In this document: piece by piece, positions 33,179 through 42,800 of the stretch
How positions within the stretch are numbered: the first letter of the stretch is position 1
How the letters are laid out: the number at the start of each line of letters is the position of its first letter
NCBI RefSeq assembly: GCF_050596425.1
Contig: NZ_CP192292.1
Location: 4,216,001-4,280,000, forward strand
Direction of reading: 5' to 3'
From: G963665925 sp050596425
GTDB taxonomy: Bacteria; Bacillota; Clostridia; Peptostreptococcales; Acidaminobacteraceae
DNA: 64,000 nucleotides
Program-made: the position numbers and the translations under genes
Notes under the pieces: model-generated
The model's input: only the letters and a program-made list of their open reading frames with translations
The model's database searches: none
What the model was told of the DNA's origin: nothing

Positions 33179-35377
33179 TTATCTTAATAGTTGTAGTACA
33201 CCTTGAGGTGCCTGATTAGCTTGAGCAAGCATCGATTGAGCAGCCTGTTGAAGGATGTTATTTTTTGTGAACTCCATCATTTCTTTAGCCATATCAACGT
33301 CTCGGATTCGAGATTCTGATGCTTGTAAGTTTTCTGAGGAAGTATCTAGGTTCTTGATTGTGTGTTCCAGTCTATTCTGAACCGCACCAAGCTTAGATCT
33401 TTCTGTAGAAACTGACTCAATAGCTGTGTTTATCTTAGTAATTGCTTGTGATGCTGCATCTTGAGTGGACACATCAATACCTGTTGTTTCTCTTGTTATT
33501 GATGAAGCCGCAAATACAGATGATACATCCACACCACTTAATGAGTCAAATGTGTCAACATCGAACGTGATCTCATTTGAACCTGAATCTTCAAATGTCA
33601 CTGAGCCTTCAGATGGCGCAATGGATGCTGTATCAATTGTGTTTCCAGATCCATCTTTTAGAGTGAAATCGACACTAGACTCAGACCCTTCTTTATCTGC
33701 AAATAATACTGCTGCTGCACCACCTGATGCTGAAACAACAGAGCTAGCTCCCGTATCTTGAGCTGCCAGAACAAGTTTACCACCTGAAGCTGTTGCTATG
33801 TCCCCACTAAATCCTGCTAGTTCCGCAGCATTGTTAATTTCAGTCGCCATGTCTTCAATGTTATGTTTTACACCACTGAATTCTACGTCAAAATTAACTT
33901 CTGTTCCATCTGCGTCAGTTACAGTAAATGATACTGTACCAGAGTTACCCGCTAGATCAATAGAGTTATCAACAACTGAAAGCGCTGCGCCACCACCAAT
34001 AGAACCACTTAGTGTTACACCTGATACATCCGTAAAATCACCAGATAGTGTGAAAGAAACACCATAGTTATCATATGAGAACGAACCAGAACCAGCATCA
34101 TTTAGACCTGATCCTGAGAAGTTGAACGTATCATGAATAATAACATTACCACTAATATCAAGGATCTTAACTTCTAGAGTACCACCAGCAGCATCTAGAC
34201 CTGCACCACTAATGAGTACTGCTGCAGCACCTGAAGGGTAACCAGATGAGAATGAAATATCACTAAGAGTTGCATTGCCTGAATATCCAGCTGCCGCATT
34301 AACTGTATATGTGCTCGCTGTACCGTAGTCACCCGATGCATTGTAGCCGCTCGTAGCAAAAGCTCCTAAATCAAGTGTTAATGACTCACCTGAAGCTGCA
34401 TCAAAGTCGGCCTTAGTCATACTAAAACTTACACCATGTGCATCATAAGAATAAACGCCAGTGCCTGAATCATAGGAAACCTGAACTGTTGTACCACTTA
34501 AGTCAACACCACTACCAGATGTATTTGCTATGATAGTTACTTCTAACGTAGTTGCATTACCAGAAGTTTTCTCAATTTTGATTGAGCCTGACTGTGCAAG
34601 GTCAATATCTGTCCAGTCAAAATCTGAACCTGTTGAATCAATTGAAATCGTGTTATTCTGAAGCACTAGTGTACCGGAGATACCTTTTGCATTTGTGTTC
34701 TCGAATGTTTCAATATACTGAGTATCATCAACACCAGAAAACTCAACGGAAGCACCTACTGGTCCACCAACAGTTGCTGTTAGTGAAACGCCTGAAACTT
34801 CAAAATCTAGATCAGCAGTCACTGAGTTAACAGCGCTACCTTTTGTTCCAATATCAAGTGAATCAGAGACCACATTAAGGGCATCCGCACGCATATCTCC
34901 AATGGATAGTGTTAAATCCTGAGATTGATTTGCCCCAATTTGGAATTTTATATCTGATAGGCCACCTTGCAGTAATTTTTGTGTATTGAATTCTGTAGTG
35001 CTTGCAATTCTAGTAATCTCAGTTGATAATTGGTCAATTTCGTCCTGGATTGAAGTACGGTCAGCATTAACGTTTGTATCATTGGCTGACTGTACTGCTA
35101 GTTCTCTCATACGCTGTAGTATTGCCTGTGTTTCATTTAATGCACCTTCAGCGGTTTGAATCATTGAAATTGCATCTTGTGAGTTTCGAGACGCTTGGTT
35201 CAAACCACGGATTTGACCGCGCATTTTTTCAGAAATCGCTAGACCAGCAGCGTCATCACCAGCACGGTTAATTCTGTAACCTGATGATAATTTTTCTATT
35301 GATTTTGCACCATTATTAGTATTAATACCAAGCTGACGATGTGTATTCATCGCCATTAAGTTATTATTAATTCGCAT
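33179..35377 (-). CDS. Flagellin, copy 1 (732 residues, enlarged central domain)
   Basis: Main filament protein. Conserved N-terminal D0/D1 (1-165, MRINNNLMAMNTHRQLGI, ESLSSGYRINRAGDDAAGLA-like stretch) and C-terminal D1/D0 (about 650-732, ending ANQAPQGVLQLLR). The middle 480 residues are Ser-, Gly- and Asp-rich beta-type repeats such as SGTGVYSYDAHGVSFSM and GSGSFSYDNYGVSFTL. Typical flagellins have 270-500 residues. A sigma-28 promoter with a short leader (about 36 bases) and AAAGGAGG lie upstream. It is nearly identical to copy 2 over about 1 kb of the centre. It is the probable target of FliS, the FliW proteins, CsrA and Maf. Confidence 0.97.
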   Translation of the reverse strand: MRINNNLMAMNTHRQLGINTNNGAKSIEKLSSGYRINRAGDDAAGLAISEKMRGQIRGLNQASRNSQDAISMIQTAEGALNETQAILQRMRELAVQSANDTNVNADRTSIQDEIDQLSTEITRIASTTEFNTQKLLQGGLSDIKFQIGANQSQDLTLSIGDMRADALNVVSDSLDIGTKGSAVNSVTADLDFEVSGVSLTATVGGPVGASVEFSGVDDTQYIETFENTNAKGISGTLVLQNNTISIDSTGSDFDWTDIDLAQSGSIKIEKTSGNATTLEVTIIANTSGSGVDLSGTTVQVSYDSGTGVYSYDAHGVSFSMTKADFDAASGESLTLDLGAFATSGYNASGDYGTASTYTVNAAAGYSGNATLSDISFSSGYPSGAAAVLISGAGLDAAGGTLEVKILDISGNVIIHDTFNFSGSGLNDAGSGSFSYDNYGVSFTLSGDFTDVSGVTLSGSIGGGAALSVVDNSIDLAGNSGTVSFTVTDADGTEVNFDVEFSGVKHNIEDMATEINNAAELAGFSGDIATASGGKLVLAAQDTGASSVVSASGGAAAVLFADKEGSESSVDFTLKDGSGNTIDTASIAPSEGSVTFEDSGSNEITFDVDTFDSLSGVDVSSVFAASSITRETTGIDVSTQDAASQAITKINTAIESVSTERSKLGAVQNRLEHTIKNLDTSSENLQASESRIRDVDMAKEMMEFTKNNILQQAAQSMLAQANQAPQGVLQLLR

Positions 35378-35413
35378 GTATATATCCTCCTTTTGAATTT
35401 GTTATCATTTATA

Positions 35414-35441
35414 TTATCGGAAATAGATGGATATATCTTTA
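35414..35441 (-). promoter_or_regulatory. Sigma-28 promoter of flagellin copy 1
   Basis: The minus strand shows TAAA, 16 bases, then TCCGATAA, about 36 bases before the start codon. The leader is too short to hold the extra hairpin seen before copy 2. Confidence 0.82.
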
Positions 35442-35525
35442 GCGATTTTTTCATTTTTTACTTTAGATCCAAGAACACATACAAAATAACTCATAGTAGC
35501 ATAAGTTCACGCCCCATTTATTTAT

Positions 35526-35586
35526 TCAAAATTAAATATTGGTGTAGAGCGTATAATCTAATCTCTACCCCAATATTTAATTTTGA
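35526..35586. repeat. 24-base inverted repeat between the flagellin genes
   Basis: Arms 35526-35549 and 35563-35586 match over 24 bases with a single mismatch, with a 13-base loop. They begin TCAAAATTAAATATTGG and end CCAATATTTAATTTTGA. It lies just past the terminator of copy 2. It could be a second terminator, an RNA-processing hairpin or a recombination-related structure. Confidence 0.8.
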
Positions 35587-35595
35587 AGCAAAAAA

Positions 35596-35621
35596 GGAGC
35601 CAGAGATCATTCTCTGACTCC
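35596..35621 (-). terminator. Terminator of flagellin copy 2
   Basis: Arms GGAGTCAGAGA / TCTCTGGCTCC on the minus strand (one G-T pair), followed by TTTTTTGC, ten bases past the stop codon. Confidence 0.85.
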
Positions 35622-35631
35622 CATAAACTTA

Positions 35632-37830
35632 TTATCTTAATAACTGTAGTACACCTTGAGGTGCTTGATTAGCTTGAGCAAGCATCGATTGAGCTGCCTG
35701 TTGAAGGATGTTATTCTTAGTGAATTCCATCATTTCTTTAGCCATATCAACGTCTCTGATTCGAGATTCTGATGCCTGTAAGTTTTCAGACGAAGTATCT
35801 AGGTTCTTGATTGTGTGTTCAAGTCTGTTCTGAACCGCACCAAGCTTAGATCTTTCTGTAGAAACTGACTCAATAGCTGTGTTAATCTTAGTAATTGCTT
35901 GTGAAGCTGCACTTTGAGTGGATACATCAATACCTGTTGTTTCTCTTGTGATTGATGAAGCTGCAAATACAGATGATACATCCACACCGCTTAACGAGTC
36001 AAATGTGTCAACATCAAATGTGATTTCATTTGAACCTGAATCTTCAAATGTTACTGAGCTTGTTGATGGAGCAACTGAAGCTGTATCGATTGTGTTTCCT
36101 GATCCATCTTTTAGTGTATAGTCAATACTTGAATCAGCACCTTCTGCGTCAGCAAATAGTACTGCTGCTGCACCACCTGATGCTGAAACAACAGAGCTAG
36201 CTCCCGTATCTTGAGCTGCCAGAACAAGTTTGCCACCTGAAGCTGTTGCTATGTCCCCACTAAATCCTGCTAGTTCCGCAGCATTGTTAATTTCAGTCGC
36301 CATGTCTTCAATGTTATGTTTTACACCACTGAATTCTACGTCAAAATTAACTTCTGTTCCATCTGCGTCAGTTACAGTAAATGATACTGTACCAGAGTTA
36401 CCCGCTAGATCAATAGAGTTATCAACAACTGAAAGCGCTGCGCCACCACCAATAGAACCACTTAGTGTTACACCTGATACATCCGTGAAATCACCAGATA
36501 GTGTGAAAGAAACACCATAGTTATCATATGAGAACGAACCTGAACCAGCATCATTTAGACCTGATCCTGAGAAGTTGAACGTATCATGAATAATAACATT
36601 ACCACTAATATCAAGGATCTTAACTTCTAGAGTACCACCAGCAGCATTTAGACCTGCACCACTAATGAGTACTGCTGCAGCACCTGAAGGGTAACCAGAT
36701 GAGAATGAAATATCACTAAGAGTTGCATTGCCTGAGTATCCAGCTGCCGCATTAACTGTATATGTGCTCGCTGTACCGTAGTCACCCGATGCATTGTAGC
36801 CGCTCGTAGCAAAAGCTCCTAAATCAAGTGTTAATGACTCACCTGAAGCTGCATCAAAGTCGGCCTTAGTCATACTAAAACTTACACCATGTGCATCATA
36901 AGAATAAACGCCAGTGCCTGAATCATAGGAAACCTGAACTGTTGTACCACTTAAGTCAACACCACTACCAGATGTATTTGCTATGATAGTTACTTCTAAC
37001 GTAGTTGCATTACCAGAAGTTTTCTCAATTTTGATTGAGCCTGACTGTGCAAGGTCAATATCTGTCCAGTCAAAATCTGAACCTGTTGAATCAATTGAAA
37101 TCGTGTTATTCTGAAGCACTAGTGTACCAGAGATACCTTTTGCATTTGTGTTCTCGAATGTTTCAATATACTGAGTATCATCAACACCAGAAAACTCAAC
37201 GGAAGCGCCGACTGCGCCGCCTGCTGTAGCCGTTAATGAAACGCCTGAAACTTCAAAATCTAGATCAGCAGTCACTGAGTTAACAGCACTACCTTTTGTT
37301 CCAATATCAAGTGAATCTGAAACGACTTCTAGTGCATCTGCACGCATATCACCGATAGAAAGTGATAAATCTTGAGATTGGTTTGCACCAATTTGGAACT
37401 TAATATCATCTAAGTTACCATTCAATAATTTCTGCGTATTGAATTCAGTTGTGCTTGCGATTCTAGTAATCTCAGTTGATAATTGGTCAATTTCGTCCTG
37501 GATTGAAGTACGGTCAGCATTAACGTTTGTATCATTGGCTGACTGTACTGCTAGTTCTCTCATACGTTGTAGTATTGCTTGAGTTTCGTTGAGTGCACCC
37601 TCAGCAGTTTGAATCATTGAAATCGCATCTTGTGAGTTTCGAGACGCTTGGTTCAAACCACGAATCTGACCACGCATTTTTTCAGAGATCGCTAGGCCTG
37701 CTGCGTCATCACCAGCACGGTTAATTCTGTAACCTGAAGATAGTTTTTCGATAGACTTTGCACCATTACTTGAGTTGATACCAAGTTGACGGTGCGTATT
37801 CATCGCCATTAAGTTGTTATTAATTCTCAT
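35632..37830 (-). CDS. Flagellin, copy 2 (732 residues, enlarged central domain)
   Basis: Second flagellin with the same length as copy 1 and only about 20-25 residue differences (for example NGNLDD for QGGLSD, ADSSIDYTL for SESSVDFTL). D0/D1 termini are canonical, and the central 480 residues are repeat-like and Ser/Gly-rich. The DNA of the central part (36158-37199) matches copy 1 almost base for base, while the flanks differ at many silent positions. Start: AAGGAGGAATAATTC before ATG. Its leader is about 90 bases and holds a hairpin presenting GGA, a candidate CsrA site. It has its own sigma-28 promoter and terminator. Confidence 0.97.
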   Translation of the reverse strand: MRINNNLMAMNTHRQLGINSSNGAKSIEKLSSGYRINRAGDDAAGLAISEKMRGQIRGLNQASRNSQDAISMIQTAEGALNETQAILQRMRELAVQSANDTNVNADRTSIQDEIDQLSTEITRIASTTEFNTQKLLNGNLDDIKFQIGANQSQDLSLSIGDMRADALEVVSDSLDIGTKGSAVNSVTADLDFEVSGVSLTATAGGAVGASVEFSGVDDTQYIETFENTNAKGISGTLVLQNNTISIDSTGSDFDWTDIDLAQSGSIKIEKTSGNATTLEVTIIANTSGSGVDLSGTTVQVSYDSGTGVYSYDAHGVSFSMTKADFDAASGESLTLDLGAFATSGYNASGDYGTASTYTVNAAAGYSGNATLSDISFSSGYPSGAAAVLISGAGLNAAGGTLEVKILDISGNVIIHDTFNFSGSGLNDAGSGSFSYDNYGVSFTLSGDFTDVSGVTLSGSIGGGAALSVVDNSIDLAGNSGTVSFTVTDADGTEVNFDVEFSGVKHNIEDMATEINNAAELAGFSGDIATASGGKLVLAAQDTGASSVVSASGGAAAVLFADAEGADSSIDYTLKDGSGNTIDTASVAPSTSSVTFEDSGSNEITFDVDTFDSLSGVDVSSVFAASSITRETTGIDVSTQSAASQAITKINTAIESVSTERSKLGAVQNRLEHTIKNLDTSSENLQASESRIRDVDMAKEMMEFTKNNILQQAAQSMLAQANQAPQGVLQLLR

Positions 37831-37857
37831 GAATTATTCCTCCTTGAAATATTGTAT

Positions 37858-37871
37858 TGGCTTCCTTGCCA
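37858..37871 (-). promoter_or_regulatory. Candidate CsrA-binding hairpin in flagellin copy 2 leader
   Basis: The minus strand reads TGGC AAGGAA GCCA, a 4-bp stem presenting GGA in a 6-base loop, the geometry CsrA prefers. The nearby ribosome site (CAAGGAGGAA) would be the second contact, as in the hag leader of Bacillus subtilis. Confidence 0.55.
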
Positions 37872-37927
37872 TTTATTGATTTGTAATCCATCAGTCGGCC
37901 GCCTAATGAAATTACACTTCAATATCA

Positions 37928-37955
37928 ATATCGGAAGCAAACTTATAAAACTTTA
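37928..37955 (-). promoter_or_regulatory. Sigma-28 promoter of flagellin copy 2
   Basis: The minus strand shows TAAAGTTT, then TCCGATAT, with 16 bases between TAAA and TCCGATAT. It lies about 97 bases before the start codon. Confidence 0.82.
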
Positions 37956-37997
37956 ATGTTTTTAATTATTTTTTGCATTTTTTTCTTACATGAATTA

Positions 37998-38426
37998 CTA
38001 TTTTAGCGTTTCCTTTATTCGATATCGTTTATCGTTTAATGTCAACTGAATAGCTTTTCGATTCTCAGCATTTACTATTATTGGACTTGCAAGATTAAAG
38101 GTCATATCGTCTACTCTGTTGTTAATTTTACAAACAGTGTACACCCCCACTTGTGATGGATCCTTTAAATTCATCTTCTGACAGACTTCTTCAGGAATCT
38201 CAAATTCGTAGTCAGACTTCAAAAGAAAGGGAATGGAAACCACAAAAGCTAGGTCTTCATTTTTCGTAGATTGCAGCCACATAAATCCAACGGGATCTTC
38301 AGTATCCCAATTGTTAAGTATTACAAACTCATGTTCATCTTCAAATCCAGGTAATCCTTCATCAAAAGTTATGACCATATCTTCTTCAATGTCAAGATTC
38401 CCAAAATTTGTGGTGCTAATAATCAT
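37998..38426 (-). CDS. fliW: Flagellar assembly factor FliW, second copy
   Basis: FliW binds either flagellin or CsrA, so free flagellin releases FliW to block CsrA. 142 residues, family size. Visible: the ITFDEGLPGFEDEHEFVIL opening, FMWLQSTKNEDLAFVV and SPIIVNAENRKAIQLTL. GGAGGTGAAGAG precedes ATG. It lies between csrA's terminator and the flagellin gene and has about 40-45% identity by eye with the copy upstream of csrA. Two FliW copies could serve two partners. Confidence 0.94.
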   Translation of the reverse strand: MIISTTNFGNLDIEEDMVITFDEGLPGFEDEHEFVILNNWDTEDPVGFMWLQSTKNEDLAFVVSIPFLLKSDYEFEIPEEVCQKMNLKDPSQVGVYTVCKINNRVDDMTFNLASPIIVNAENRKAIQLTLNDKRYRIKETLK

Positions 38427-38552
38427 CTCTTCACCTCCAACTTATTTCCAATTGATTTGTTCACGGTCAATAAACTAACAATTAATTATTACCCATTATT
38501 TCAGCGCGAAACAATTATGGCCACATTCTATACAATACTTTAGATAGAAAAA

Positions 38553-38576
38553 AACAGCCAGCGCAAGCTGACTGTT
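38553..38576 (-). terminator. Terminator after csrA
   Basis: Arms ACAGTCAGC / GCTGGCTGT with loop TTGC, followed by TTTTTTTCTATC on the minus strand, directly after the csrA stop codon. It separates csrA from the second fliW. Confidence 0.85.
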
Positions 38577-38579
38577 CTA

Positions 38580-38810
38580 CTATTTTTTGCTTTTAACATA
38601 GGTCTCAAGATTTCTAAGAGATTGTCTTGATTTTGCTGCCATTTCATTTTCTTCATTGATTTTCTCATAGATTTCTTTGCGATGAATCTCCATAGATTTT
38701 GGAGCATCTATACCAATACGCACACGGCCATCACCAATGTCTATCACTTGTATTTCTATTTTCCCGTCAATCACTATACTTTCATTCTTTTTTCTGGAAA
38801 GAATCAGCAT
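38580..38810 (-). CDS. csrA: Carbon storage regulator CsrA
   Basis: RNA-binding translational regulator of 76 residues. Motifs: MLILSRKKNESIVID at the N terminus, containing the RNA-binding Arg, and the conserved RVRIGIDAPKSMEIHRKEIYEKI. In Firmicutes it represses flagellin mRNA until FliW removes it. The ATG begins one base after the stop codon of the first fliW, with GGAAGGATCT inside the fliW end. This tight fliW-csrA pairing is typical. Likely targets here are the leaders of the two flagellin genes. Confidence 0.97.
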   Translation of the reverse strand: MLILSRKKNESIVIDGKIEIQVIDIGDGRVRIGIDAPKSMEIHRKEIYEKINEENEMAAKSRQSLRNLETYVKSKK

Positions 38811-38811
38811 T

Positions 38812-39249
38812 TTATTCAGATCCTTCCTTCGTAAATATTTTGTGTTTCATAGTATACTCTTCATCTAAAATAACTTGTTTTGCTTGACGGGTCGTGTTAT
38901 TCACAACAACAGGTGACTTTAGATTAATTGTCGTTTCTTGTGGATCCTCTGGTATAACCACCATCGATAAAATTGTTATATCTTTGATATCATGAATGCC
39001 CAGTTTTTCTATTATAGTATCAGGCAAGTCAAAGTCATACTCTGAAACAAACAGGAATGGATTTGTCACTATAAAGGAAACATCTGAACTCTCCGTACTC
39101 TGTAACCATCCAAAAGGAAACATAGGGTCTGGATTTGATATATATACAAATTCATTGTATTCATCAAACCCAAGTATGCCCTCAACAAACGTTACAATGT
39201 CATCTTTTGTGTACTCCACTTCACCAAGAAAATCATTCTGTATTTTCAT
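38812..39249 (-). CDS. fliW: Flagellar assembly factor FliW, first copy
   Basis: 145 residues. Antagonist of CsrA and partner of flagellin. Opening MKIQNDFLGEVEYTKDDIVT, then GILGFDEYNEFVYI, FGWLQSTESSDVSFIV and SPVVVNNTTRQAKQVIL. I use the ATG preceded by AAAGGGGAGCAGAGA, 19 codons inside the longest frame. It is directly joined to csrA and follows the DUF6470 gene. The second FliW 400 bases downstream differs in its N-terminal segment and C-terminal tail, so roles may be split. Confidence 0.95.
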   Translation of the reverse strand: MKIQNDFLGEVEYTKDDIVTFVEGILGFDEYNEFVYISNPDPMFPFGWLQSTESSDVSFIVTNPFLFVSEYDFDLPDTIIEKLGIHDIKDITILSMVVIPEDPQETTINLKSPVVVNNTTRQAKQVILDEEYTMKHKIFTKEGSE

Positions 39250-39262
39250 TCTCTGCTCCCCT

Positions 39263-39826
39263 TTAAACAAACATGTCAAATTTGGATTGTGTTGTCCATA
39301 TTTCAAGTTTAGGATACTGAATCATAAATATATTCACACTACCAGGTTCAAAAATTCCAGTAGGTCGTTCAATCTGCGTTTTATTCTCTATTGTACCTTG
39401 TTCTACTTGTATGTCATTTTCACCTTCTACAACTTGAATATCCGGGCCAGACTTTGGCATAGTGACCATATTATAGTCTCTTTTAAACTGTTCCCATGAA
39501 TTATACCTAGCATGGTCTGGTAATGGGTCTGGCTTACTCACATCAGCAAGTTCATCCCCTTGGCTAACAGCTCGAGCAATGCCACCAAGCATAAGTTGTC
39601 TAGCAATTTGTGCATTCTCAAATGTTAATTCGAGCACACCTTTAAGCCCCGATTCAGAAAAAGCTTGTTGTTGACTAATTTCCACCTTAGGAAGTGTCGA
39701 TTCAATACTGACTTTGGGGTGTGTAATCTCAAGCTCTAATTCAGGTTGTTTTTGATCAATTTCCAGTTGTGCCGCTTGCGTCTCAATCCCGATTCGTCCA
39801 TTTTGACTCCTCATTTGTATACGCAA
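39263..39826 (-). CDS. DUF6470-family flagellar locus protein (YviE-like)
   Basis: About 187-residue protein of the DUF6470 family. Such genes lie between flgL and fliW in Firmicutes, as yviE in Bacillus; the function is unknown. Repeating amphipathic beta-like motifs at the start (GIETQAAQLEIDQKQPELEL) are followed by a conserved SWEQFKRDYNMV segment and a hydrophobic C-terminal strand. The best start is TTG (39826), which has GAGGGTGG at proper spacing. A GTG three codons earlier is too close to the ribosome site. Confidence 0.88.
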   Translation of the reverse strand: MRIQMRSQNGRIGIETQAAQLEIDQKQPELELEITHPKVSIESTLPKVEISQQQAFSESGLKGVLELTFENAQIARQLMLGGIARAVSQGDELADVSKPDPLPDHARYNSWEQFKRDYNMVTMPKSGPDIQVVEGENDIQVEQGTIENKTQIERPTGIFEPGSVNIFMIQYPKLEIWTTQSKFDMFV

Positions 39827-39862
39827 TACGTCCACCCTCTATTCGATGATCAATAGCATAGG

Positions 39863-42800
39863 TTAGTTAATAAAATCAACTAAAGACGGTTGTATAACTC
39901 TAGCACCAGTAGAAAGAGATGCCTGATAGACATTTTCTGCATTTTTAAGTTTCATGATAATTTCTGACATATCAACATCTTCAGCATCACTAAGGAGTTG
40001 CGTGTAGTTAATACTGTCATCATTTATACGGTTTAGTACAAGTTCCATACGATTCGTTTTACCACCTATATCTGACCTGATTGTGTTTAGATTATCTAGA
40101 TGACCTTGCATTTTAGTAATAAATCCATCAACCGGACCCGTATATTCCTCTTGAAGTGCTTTCAAGGCCTCTTTAGCAACTACAACAGCTTGATCAGCAG
40201 CTTCTTTGGCTGCAATATCATCAGGATCTCCTGACTCTGCTATTTCCGCTGCATCCTCTGCAAAATCCTCTGCATCTCTAACAGCTTGCTTTGCATCGCT
40301 TATAGCTGTAAGTGTTTCTTCATCTAGCGCGGCGATAAGATCATCAAAATCTTGCATCATTTGACTCTTATTTGTACGAACAGCACGTATATCTAACTCA
40401 CGAATAGTTCCATCGTTGGGCGAATTAACTGTCTTGAAAACAAGTGCCTCTTGACCAGGTTCCCCAATTTTGCTAACAACAACATTAGATGTTGGTGGAA
40501 ATGCAGCATCTATTTCATTTTGAAGGCCTGTAATAAGTTCATTCACTGTATCATACTCGTCCATACTCATAGTGAGTGTCTTGGTCTCTCCATCTAGTGT
40601 AATGACAAACTCTTGATCGTCTACTGCTTCTTTTACCATCTCATCATTTATATACCCACCTGTCGGCATTTCAATTTCCTGAGTTTCTTTACCGACATTT
40701 GTTATCGATGCACTTGTAAACATGGTGTTACTCGCATCAAAAGATATATCATTTGTAGGTTTTTGATCTTTGATTGCAATTGTAAGTTCCCCATCGGAAT
40801 TGAAATAAATGTCCGCCACTTCTCGAAGCTTTGTATCTCCACTCTTTGCTTTACCATAATTTTCAATAATGTCCTCTTGGGTTAGAGGGGTTCCTGAACC
40901 ATCAAAAAGACTTTCATCCACATCAAAGGTATTGCCATCAATTGTAATGTCTAAGGTTTGTGCGGAATAATCATCCGTTAAAGTGACATTCCCAACAAGG
41001 GCTGTTGTATTGAATAAAGACTGAGCCCCTGTAATATTTACATCATCACCAAACTCTTTTGACTGGACGACAAGGTTGCCCGACTGGTCAAAATAGATGT
41101 CAGCCACTTTTGAAAGCACGCCTTCATTTGGCTGATAAGCTTTTGCATTCTTAAATAGCTCAATAATATCCTCATTATCAAGGGGAATCGAACTACCATC
41201 TAGCTTAGATTCATCAATATCATATGTGACACCATCGACTGTAATGTCAAGATTGTTTGTTTCAAGGCCTTTTCCCACATTTGTGCCTGTTCCAAATATG
41301 GCTGGATCAGCTGATGTCAAGACAAGGTTCGGTCTTTCTGCCTTGGCATTGATAACTAGTTTTCCTGTTGTATCAAAGTATATATCTGCAACGGCCTTTA
41401 GTATTCCACCACTGGCTGACGTGGAATTCTCAAAGACTTCAATAATTTCATCTTGTGTTAGCGATCCATCTAAAAGAGATTCATCCACATCGTACACAGA
41501 AATATTTCCGCTATTTGCAATACTCACATCGAAATTATATCCTGCTGAATAGTTTGTTGCAGTATTGAAATTTCCTACAAGCGAACGTTGTCCAAAGACT
41601 GTTGTTGTCGCACTTATGGTCACATCTTCTCCATGTCTTCGCGCACTGATCTGAAGATGACCGGCATCATTAAATTCCACTTCTGCGACACTTGATAGTA
41701 AAACACCACCATCAGATGCGTTCTTAAAGGCATCGATCACTTGGTCTTCTGTTAACTCTGTGAAACTACCATTTAAGACTGACTCATCTACATCAAATGT
41801 GTAGGCTGTGCCGTTCACATCCATGCTTATAGTCAAATCTTCTGCTGTATAATCACCAGTTAAGTCAAAATCGCCATATAGTGTGGCTTTTTCAATAGAG
41901 TAATCCGCTGTATTATCAAGCTTACCCATCATTGCCCCTTTTGAGGCGCCTACAGTTTCTTGCTTTGTATTTTCAACCAGTGTCTCTTTTACAAAATAGT
42001 TTTCAGGGCCTTCTATCTTTATATCAGCGCCAGTGGCAATGGCTTTTATAACAAGCATGCCACTGTCATCAAAGTATATATCTGCTGCATCTTCTAGTGT
42101 TCCTGTATAAGGGCTATAAGCTGTAGCTTGCTTTAACACCTCAATAAACTGATCTTCAGTTAGTGGTGTCACTGAGCCATCAAGGGCTGATTCATCCACA
42201 TCATATACGACATCCCCTACACGAATATTCCATGAGTCATCACTATCCCCAAAACCTACGTTTGTAGACGCATTAAAAGCTTCAGAATCTGCAACACTAA
42301 TATTCGTATCCGATGTCAAAGTATTTGGCGTTATAACAAGTTCACCTAGGTCATTGTAATAAACAGTGGCATTTGCACCTAGAGTTGTAGGGCCAGGTGC
42401 TGTGGCATTTTCAAATAGACTTATAACGCTTGCTTGATCAAGATTACCAGTAAACGCTACTTGATTCACATCAAAAGTTGTTGGTGTACCACCCACATCA
42501 ATTGTAATATCAAAATCATGATCCGTCGTATAGTCGACTTCTGGATCAATATTTGCTGTAATAGACTGGTGAGCAAATACATCTCGTCCACCTTCTATTT
42601 TTACAGTCTCCCCTTGGTCAAATGGGGTAATGACAAAATCACCTGCATCAAAAATAATCTCAGCATAATCAGAAAGAGACTCACCATCTTCTGTTTGTGC
42701 ATTTGAAAAAGCATCAATAACTTCTTGTTCTGTTAGGGCTACTGACGATCCATCTAAAACACTTTCGTCAACTTCAAAGACTTTCTCTTCACCATCTATC

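Noticed and set aside
33465..34067. Plus-strand ORFs rich in Ser/Thr/Val opposite the flagellin genes
   Set aside because: Reverse-strand shadows of the repetitive, GC-balanced flagellin core; they appear identically in both copies and have no ribosome sites.
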